NCBI GenBank assembly: GCA_965644295.1
Contig: CBFFRP010000425.1
Location: forward strand, 1 to 64,000
Source of the DNA: Paraphysomonas bandaiensis
Lineage: Eukaryota > Chrysophyceae
DNA: 64,000 bases
Direction: 5' to 3'
The position numbers and the translations under genes are program-made. Positions 57,294 to 64,000 of this stretch are shown piece by piece; position 1 is the first letter of the stretch, and the number at the start of each line of letters is the position of its first letter. The notes under the pieces are model-generated. The model worked only from the letters and a program-made list of their open reading frames with translations. It did no database searches and was not told where the DNA came from.

Positions 57294-57968
57294 ATGTCTG
57301 AGAACGAAGCACCCGCTACTCCTGGACCATGGAAACTAGCCTGTTTCGGTGAATTGGATGAGCTTAAAAAACTCAAAGAAGAGGGAATAGCTTTGGATGA
57401 TCAAGATGAAAGGGGATTTACCCCGCTGGGATGGGCGTGTCGAAATGGTCATTATGAAGTGGCAGAATATCTCATTCAGGAGGGTTGCTCAGTAGAAACA
57501 CCCTCGTTTGCAGGGATGAAACCACTGCACCATGCTTGCAACAAAATACATGAGAAGATAATCCGACTTTTACTTAAATCTGGCACAAATGTCAATGGAG
57601 CCGATGAAAATGGAGATATGCCTCTTCATTGGGCCTGCTCTCGTGGTGTTCTTAATGTCGTCGTTGCATTGATTGACAATGACGCTGATGTAAGGGCTGT
57701 CAATGCTCAAGGAGTTTCTCCTATTCACAAGGCGACAATTTTCGGTCAACTGGCCGTTGTCAAGAAGCTTGTGGAATTTGGTGCTAATATTGATGCACAA
57801 GATGGCAATGGCGATACTCCTCTGCACTTTGCTTCGAGAACTGGATTTACCCCTATTGTCAAATATCTGGTTGGTGCTGGTGCATCGAAAACCATAACTA
57901 ATAAGACAGGTGCCACCCCTAAAGATGGTGCTATGTCTAAAACTATCGTTGAATTTCTTTCCGCGTAA
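57294..57968 (+). CDS. Ankyrin-repeat protein (224 aa), gankyrin/PSMD10-like architecture
   Basis: Single exon, ATG start, TAA stop. After an acidic N-terminus (MSENEAPATPGPWKLAC) six ankyrin repeats fill the protein, with clear TPLGWACRNGHYEVAEYLI, KPLHHACNKIHEKIIRLLL, MPLHWACSRGVLNVV, SPIHKATIFGQLAVVKKL and TPLHFASRTGFTPIVKYL units. Size and repeat count are like the proteasome assembly chaperone PSMD10/gankyrin, but a repeat-only protein cannot be assigned to that orthologue by eye. Expected to be a cytosolic protein-binding scaffold. No signal peptide or membrane segment. Confidence 0.88.
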   Translation: MSENEAPATPGPWKLACFGELDELKKLKEEGIALDDQDERGFTPLGWACRNGHYEVAEYLIQEGCSVETPSFAGMKPLHHACNKIHEKIIRLLLKSGTNVNGADENGDMPLHWACSRGVLNVVVALIDNDADVRAVNAQGVSPIHKATIFGQLAVVKKLVEFGANIDAQDGNGDTPLHFASRTGFTPIVKYLVGAGASKTITNKTGATPKDGAMSKTIVEFLSA

Positions 57969-58479
57969 TGTATATTGCGCTTACGTTGTCGTGAAAGTGT
58001 CGAATTTGTTTGTTGCTTTTGATCACTGTAATGGGTTCAACTTGTTTACTTTGCAGTAGTGTGTTTGAGTTGTTCGATCAAAAGTACTGTGCATCGAGTT
58101 TATTGATAACGCCAATATAAACAGTAAAGTATATGTTACTTATCTAAATACGTATATGCACTGGTTGACTATAACTACGACTGTTGTGGCTATAGCTACT
58201 GTCTACTGTATGATGTAGTTTTGAGAGGGAACGGATACCTACTCCATTCTAGAAGTTATAGTTGTAAATTTCTTTAAAAAGGGCTGTATTTTCTATGTAG
58301 ATATATGGGGGAACAAAATATATTGCAAGGTAAGTTCTCGTGTTCGTTCCCACCCTTGGGCTCCTTTCCTTGCTTTATAATTTATTCTATTCTATACATT
58401 ATATTTTATATTCTAATAATTAAGTTCTTTTTATTCGTATATTCTCATTTATAGATAGCGGATAATGTTCTGACCACTC
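57969..58479. other. Intergenic, nothing recognised
   Basis: 3' flank of the ankyrin gene, AT-rich. Confidence 0.4.
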
Positions 58480-58790
58480 ACACACAAATGATTGTGTAGA
58501 CGTCTTTGGGCCTTGACGAATAAACAGACATTTGGTAATTGGTAGTGGGCCCACTTAAAACTTAAAGGATATCCTTTGAAGTCGAGCATCCGGGATCAGT
58601 TCACCTTAGGCACTCAAAAATCCTGAAGTCAGCAGATGCCAGGTATATCAACATTCTGCTTGCTTACTGCTATTGCTTTGAGTGATTGATAGAAAAGTCG
58701 GTTGCATCTTGGAGCTTTCGGCGACATACAAATAGTTCTCGGTGCGTTGAACAATAAATATTAGTATTCAAAGTTAAAAATTAAAATTCA
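58480..58790 (+). repeat. Interspersed repeat R, copy 6 (diverged, 5' truncated)
   Basis: Contains TGTGTAGACGTCTTTGGGCC, GACGAATAAACAGACA, GAGCATCCGGGATCAG and TCACCTTAGGCACTC, then ends with an AT-rich tail. Confidence 0.7.
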
Positions 58791-59049
58791 CGTTTAGTAG
58801 TAAAATAAAAAAGAATAGTTTCAGAAATGTGTGTCTATCTACGCCTATATTGAAGGCTTTTCAAGTAACAAACTATATATTAATTTATTTTAATTTTTTT
58901 AATCCTGTCCAAGCCGTAGAGCCACAGATCCAAATCTATTTATATTTAAATTTTTACTATATATTATATATAGCAATTCATTATGAAGTAGTATATAAAT
59001 ATATTAAGTCAATAATTAATTATTAACATATATATATAATATAAATTAT

Positions 59050-59475
59050 CAGGGGGAGGAAGCCTTTGGGGATCGGGGGATAAGTATCGGACATATTTCT
59101 CAAGGAAACTAACGTGAGCCACATATATAGTTAGCAGACAATCTTCTGCCCACTCATAGTCAAATCATTGTGTAGTACAAGGGACACCAATAAGTGTCAC
59201 TAGACGTCGCTGAACCCTGACGAATAAAAAGGCATCTAGGAATGAGCCCCCCTCAAGGGCACCTGGGACAGGACCCACCTGACGGGTAACCGGGGTATTG
59301 GGCTGCCTGCCGAAGTCAAGCACCCGGGCTATTCATCTTAAACACTCTTCAGCAGATGCTAGGTATTAGGTATATCAACATTATGCTTGCTCACTGCAAT
59401 TGCTTGGAGTAATTGCAACTTGTAGTGATGCGCTCTAACAGCTTTTGCAGCTTCAAATAGTAGGATATCACAGTT
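59050..59475 (+). repeat. Interspersed repeat R, copy 7 (diverged)
   Basis: Contains GAAACTAACGTGAGCCACA, ACAAGGGACACCAATAAGTG, GACGAATAAAAAGGCATC and GGGTATTGGGCTGCCTGC, and ends near TAGTAGGATATCACAG. Confidence 0.75.
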
Positions 59476-59489
59476 TTTACCAAATTAGT

Positions 59490-59955
59490 CCCTCAACAAA
59501 AAGTCGGACTCGCACCTTTTCGTGGTGTCCTGGGGATAGTACCGGAAAGATTCTCTCTCTGGGAAACTAGCGTGAGCCGCCAACAATATTCTTCTGCCCA
59601 CTCATACCCAAATGCCACCAATAAGTGTCACTTGTGTAGACGTCTTTGGGCCCTGACGAATAAACAGGCATCCGGGACAGGGCCCACCTCAAGGGTAACC
59701 GGGTTATTGGGCTGCCTGCTGAAGTCATGCATCCGAGATGTTCGCCTTAAGAACTCAGAGCGGAAGTGTCACCATCGCACCTTGGTGCTTGCGGCGACGC
59801 ACAAGCAGTTCGCGTAGCGTTACTTAGTAGGATAAAAAAAGTGTGTACAGATTAGTTACAGGTAGAGGTCTAACTAGTTTGTCTAGCATCAATCTAGCTA
59901 CTAATTTGGTGCAGGTTTTTAACGCCTATTGCTAAATAATCAGACATTCTTAGTA
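59490..59955 (+). repeat. Interspersed repeat R, copy 8
   Basis: CTCAACAAAAAGTCGGACTC through GCTAAATAATCAGACATTC, directly behind copy 7. Close to the 46-kb copy but with a deletion between GTGAGCCGCCAACA and ATATTCTTCTGCCC and another before CCACCAATAAGTG. Confidence 0.85.
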
Positions 59956-59989
59956 TACCAAACTAGTTCTGACTCTCAAACGCCTATTG

Positions 59990-60120
59990 TTGGCAGGGCC
60001 TGATAACCATTAATGGCCCATTAATGGTAGTCCAGTTCCCGGCAATTATAATGGCATTAATGAAAAATGTCCCGGCAATTATAATGGCCATTAATACCTA
60101 CTAACTTAAAGTAGATAACA
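59990..60120 (+). repeat. Palindromic CCATTAATGG/CCCGGCAATTATAATGG repeat
   Basis: Two CCCGGCAATTATAATGG units and several ATTAATGG inversions. It ends GGCCATTAATACCTACTAAC, which is also found on the minus strand at 22285-22375. Confidence 0.65.
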
Positions 60121-60498
60121 CCATATATATAATAATAAAACTTTCACTACTATCTCAATATCAGGGGAGAGTAAAACTATGTTTCTATGTTATGCATTAA
60201 TTGTGTTTTTTTAAAAGAACTTCATACAGACTCTAACCAATATGCAATTTATATTGAAAACTTTATACCATCGATTGATGTAACCCGTATACATAATTAA
60301 TCTTATATCTAAAATATAACTTACAATGAAATATGTTCAATACTATATGCTAAGGCAATCACTATATATGAACACAAAGATACACTCGAAATAAATACAT
60401 GCGCGATACAACCTCGTACAACTGCCCCAAAAGGTTACCCCCACTACTGGCTTTGATTTCCTACCATATTCTCAAATAGCTGGTGGAGTTGACTCTCT
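60121..60498. other. 3' flank of the WD40 gene
   Basis: AT-rich, nothing recognised. Confidence 0.4.
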
Positions 60499-63400
60499 CT
60501 ACCTATTTGAGTCTTCCAAAAGGGGCCCGTTCGGTTTTATGAAATATTCATCGGTATATTCAACAGGTGTATCACCAAGGCTCGAACAAGTGGAGAGAGC
60601 TCGCCGTTGAATCATAGAAAGTGCTCTACTGGGCGCCTTTGATAGAGGTGGTGTGGCAGCGATCGACATTTTCTGGGTCACAGTACTGCGGCTTGCTCTG
60701 GGATTGCTGGTAGTTGATTCTGATTTGCTGAAACTTTTAGTAAATTTCACACTTGGTCTTCGCGAAACCGTCATCCTAGCCATAGTTTGTACTCTAGAAA
60801 CAGTTTTTATAAACGCCTCACGGGCTTTAGGTGACGAATGTTTATCTGCGATATTTGACGACATCTGAGTGGGTAGAATCTCTGGAAGAGCAGTGCTGTT
60901 TTCTTTGCTGAGCTCACTGGCACCTTCGTCAGCCGCCTCAGCTTCTATCCTTGCCCTTTCCTCGGCCTCTTTTTTCTCTTTCATCCGCTTCGCAAATCGC
61001 CTCAGCGCAGGACGCACAGGCATGTCGAAGTTGGGATAACGAACGTTTAACACAGCCTTCGGGCGTTTTGGTTTGCGAGTAGAAAGATTGCCCAGTGAAC
61101 TATAGAATTTCCAGTAATCCTCCGCAGATACAGATCGTCTTCCACCCCCCTCATCCGACATGATATTCAAAACCGGCATATCTTGATTCTCAGTTAAAAA
61201 TGTAGTTGTGTCAGCGTCAGATGAATCTTGTTTGAAGAGTTTGCCTATATCATAGTCAGAAGACACATAAAAGATTAGCTACGCGAACACGTACTTGCAG
61301 TTGTAATCCTCGAAGGTTTTGGATCTTCATCAATCCATCCCATATCCCATGGATCTTCTTCATCCTTTACCGCTTGTAACAATCCTTTTCCCTCCCACAC
61401 TTCCATGGCCACATTTAGTATGTGTGACTTCTGTGTCACCAAGAGTTCCCCGACTGGGTAGTTGAAAAGAATATCAAGTGGTGGACTGTCAAATAAAATA
61501 GACTTGATATATCGTTTCTCAAAATCCCAAAATTTGACCATACAATCTTTTGATGACGTGGCGTACGCACGAAGCTCATCACAGAAAGTAATTGCAATAA
61601 TCTCTGCTTCGTGTCCACCCTCCTGTCGTAAGACTTCAATGAAGCTTCCTTGAGGAATTTCTTTAGATACACTTGGTTTACTATATGAGGTTGCGGTATC
61701 AATACTCTCTTTATCAACTGCGGTAGCGCGTTCACTGCTGGTGTCCAATAGATTAAATAGACGACTAAACCCATCTGTACTTCCCACGCAAATAAAACTC
61801 ATCGTAGGAGATATTTCCCATGATGAAAAGGTGTTATCGAAAACAATCTCGTGTGTAAACGTCATCTCTGGTACTCTCCATACTTTGATCGCTCGTGAAG
61901 AGCACCCGGAGATCCATCCCATTCCTACCAGTTCATTCCTTGACCGCCGATACTTCAGGCAATCTACTCTTCCCGAAAATATCTGCTGTATTGAAACGGT
62001 GGCACACTCCTGGAAAGTGTCCAAACACACCAGAGTTCCACTTGAAGTACCAACAAGAAGTGCTTCATCCACATTCAAGGGCGAAGGATTGCCACGCATA
62101 TCTTTACTTGTCAACGCAGAACGTAAGGCAGAAAGTGACATCCCATCAGTCAGTGCCAAACATAGCGGTAAATCACTCCCTATAGACCCCACGTATATCT
62201 CACGAAGCAGCACGCACATTGGACTTTTCGTACAGAAAATACGTATGCCGCCACTCTCAAGAACACAGAAGAGAAGCTGCTGAAATACACTCATAGTGTA
62301 TGTACGCACACCATCCACTAGTGCCTCCGGGTCGACACGAGATTTTACCGTTCCATCTAAAGCAAGTATCTGACACAAAACATTTAGAAAATATAGCATG
62401 CATGTATTCTCTTAACCACCTGCATATCATGCCCAGCAAACGCGACAGTACATCGGTTCTCAAGATCTACCATTGGCTCATTCGTGGCTGCCTCGTCTTC
62501 ATCCGCGCTACTTTCAGCAGGGTCATTCACGGGAGTATCTTCCCGTATTAGCGCTGTACCTCTACTACCTGTGCGAGCTGTGGTAGGTATACTGCTGGGC
62601 ACTCCTAACAGAAGCGACCCATCTGTGCCTGCAGTATCTACTCGGGTAGTAGTAGTAGTAGCCGGGCGCGACTCTTTTCCCTTGTCGCCTGACTCACTTC
62701 GGTCTTCTCCAATCTCGTCGAAGAAGTCATCCTCTGAATACCTAATTCGTCTATTGCGCAAGAAACCCACATCTAGCATGCTCTCGAACATATTTAGCGA
62801 TACAATGTCAGACGCGCACACACCAAACTCTGTACAGCACGATTCAATGCGCCACATAGACATATCTCCATTGGGATGGGAAAATAGGCATACTGGACTG
62901 TGTTGATAGCGACTCAGCTTGAACTGAGCCACTCCTTCATCTAAGTGAATCGACTGCAATTGTGTGAACGACTCCAAGTCGAACACCTTTATGTAACCAT
63001 CTAGTGCTGCGGTAATGAGCATCCCAGGAGAAGGATGAACACATAATCCCGTGACCGCTTTCGAATGGGCATTAAAAGAATGCAACATCGAGTGCTTAGC
63101 CTGATTAGAGGACTGCTCGTGGGCGTTGGCACGTGGAGCCCAACACCTAACAACTCCTCTGGAGCATGAAGTGATATAGAATTGATCCGCAGCATACCAA
63201 CATGCGCAGGTAATAGGAGACTCATGGATATCCTCCAATCGGACCTACGAGACATATAAAAATCTAGATAACCACTTTGTGTCATTGCTACCTTGACGGC
63301 CCGCCTTCGAAAGTCTAACACCGATAGGGACTGCTCGGATATTGCGTAGACCCTGTTGTTGGACGGCTCATACAGCATTTTGGTTACCCATTCAGTACAC

Positions 63401-63992
63401 CCCTCAAAGTTGAATAACTTTTCAAGAACAAACGACCCTACGGTTGAGTAATTACGCGACATACGCCACACAGACACCCCTAAGATTTTAATATTATAAC
63501 TTTCCCTAGATTATTCCAGTACACTCACCCCCTGCACCCGATAAAATCAATATATCCCGATCTTTATCATATTCACAATCCAAAATTACTCTTTCCTCAT
63601 GATGAATAGATTCGATCAAATTAAAACTGCTGTCGTATATCCTAAACGCCATATCCAGTGATGGTCCAAAGAACACTACGATAACAATTATATACGAAAC
63701 AGAAATATTCATCTAAGCTACCATTAAGTTTAGTAATATGTACAAAGCAACTAATAAACGATTGCTGACTCTTCGGGAACTTTATTACTTTACTAATAAA
63801 ATCGTTTTCCCAGAGGTATATTCCCTTCACGTCCCAACTCAGAAGCTGCTGCTTCCTTTTAGTGATACCCAGCCCGTCCTCAACCATATTCACTATATCA
63901 AACCCACGAACATGACGCCCGTGACCACTAAATGTTTTCAATACTTGAAAACCATCTTGAATGGTTTGTCCAACTCCACTGTTCAATGGCAT
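60499..63992 (-). CDS. WD40-repeat protein (1083 aa, 6 exons)
   Basis: Exons 63992-63722, 63675-63529, 63479-63292, 63244-62420, 62369-61295, 61244-60499. Introns are 46-51 nt, GT-AG, and the joined frame is intact with a TAG stop. The ATG at 63992 is preceded in frame by TAA-GAA, so it is the likely start unless a further 5' exon lies outside the window. WD blades are visible as KQQLLSWDVKGIYLWE, LDGYIKVFDLESF, SRAIKVWRVPEM and SKDCMVKFWDFEKRY, enough for two propellers. An acidic/S-T linker lies around residues 380-450, and the C-terminal ~245 residues are basic, polar and probably disordered. A scaffold role is likely. The specific complex is unknown. Confidence 0.82.
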
Positions 63993-64000
63993 TTCTTAAT

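Overview
The window is eukaryotic nuclear DNA: AT-rich intergenic sequence, LTR and hAT-type transposons, long tetranucleotide microsatellites, and genes broken by very short spliceosomal introns (mostly 43-63 nt, GT-AG, with one likely GC-AG). Three things point to a flagellated protist, most likely a stramenopile: a UTP-glucose-1-phosphate uridylyltransferase fused to phosphoglucomutase (an arrangement known from stramenopiles), a QRICH2/DUF4795-like coiled-coil protein of flagellar type, and a candidate selenocysteine-containing MsrB. The taxonomic call is an inference. TAA, TAG and TGA are all used as stops.

Layout. 1-1.5 kb: 5' part of a minus-strand gene with a 63-bp coding tandem repeat, running off the left edge. 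1.69-7.14 kb: an intact Copia retrotransposon with apparently identical 293-bp LTRs and a 5-bp target duplication. 7.9-9.3 kb: three-exon armadillo-repeat gene (-). 11.2-13.9 kb: cytochrome P450 gene (-) in 19 exons. 14.2-16.0 kb: secreted GT34-like glycosyltransferase with a C-terminal helical repeat region (+). 16.9-17.7 kb: hAT element with 8-bp target duplication. 19.3-21.7 kb: anoctamin (+). 21.7-27.2 kb: gene-poor, repeat-rich. 27.2-30.0 kb: VPS9-domain Rab GEF (-). 30.1-31.0 kb: pure (TACA)n. 31.1-33.2 kb: STE20-like kinase with two PH domains (+). 33.5-34.7 kb: second hAT family. 35.2-38.2 kb: compact trio (secreted glycosyltransferase-like protein -, small unknown +, basic unknown +). 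40.0-40.6 kb: candidate selenoprotein MsrB (+). 41.3-41.7 kb: small coiled-coil gene (-). 41.9-42.8 kb: (TATG)n, the inverted counterpart of the 30-kb array. 43.2-45.6 kb: NADPH oxidase (+). 45.7-46.9 kb: hAT copy with an interspersed repeat nested in it. 47.4-50.1 kb: QRICH2-like coiled-coil gene (-). 50.7-54.4 kb: UGPase-PGM fusion (+). 54.4-60.1 kb: repeats around an ankyrin gene at 57.3 kb (+). 60.5-64.0 kb: WD40 protein (-).

Functionally the genes are ordinary cell biology (sugar-nucleotide metabolism, lipid hydroxylation, Rab and kinase signalling, membrane lipid/ion transport, ROS production, redox repair, flagellum) with no operon-like logic. Several lie head to head and share short promoters: 30.0/31.1 kb, 36.38/36.44 kb and 50.09/50.73 kb. 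Runs of ATAC/GTAT repeats recur in the 5' flanks of genes. All exon coordinates were assembled by hand from reading frame, splice consensus and family motifs. No transcript evidence was available.
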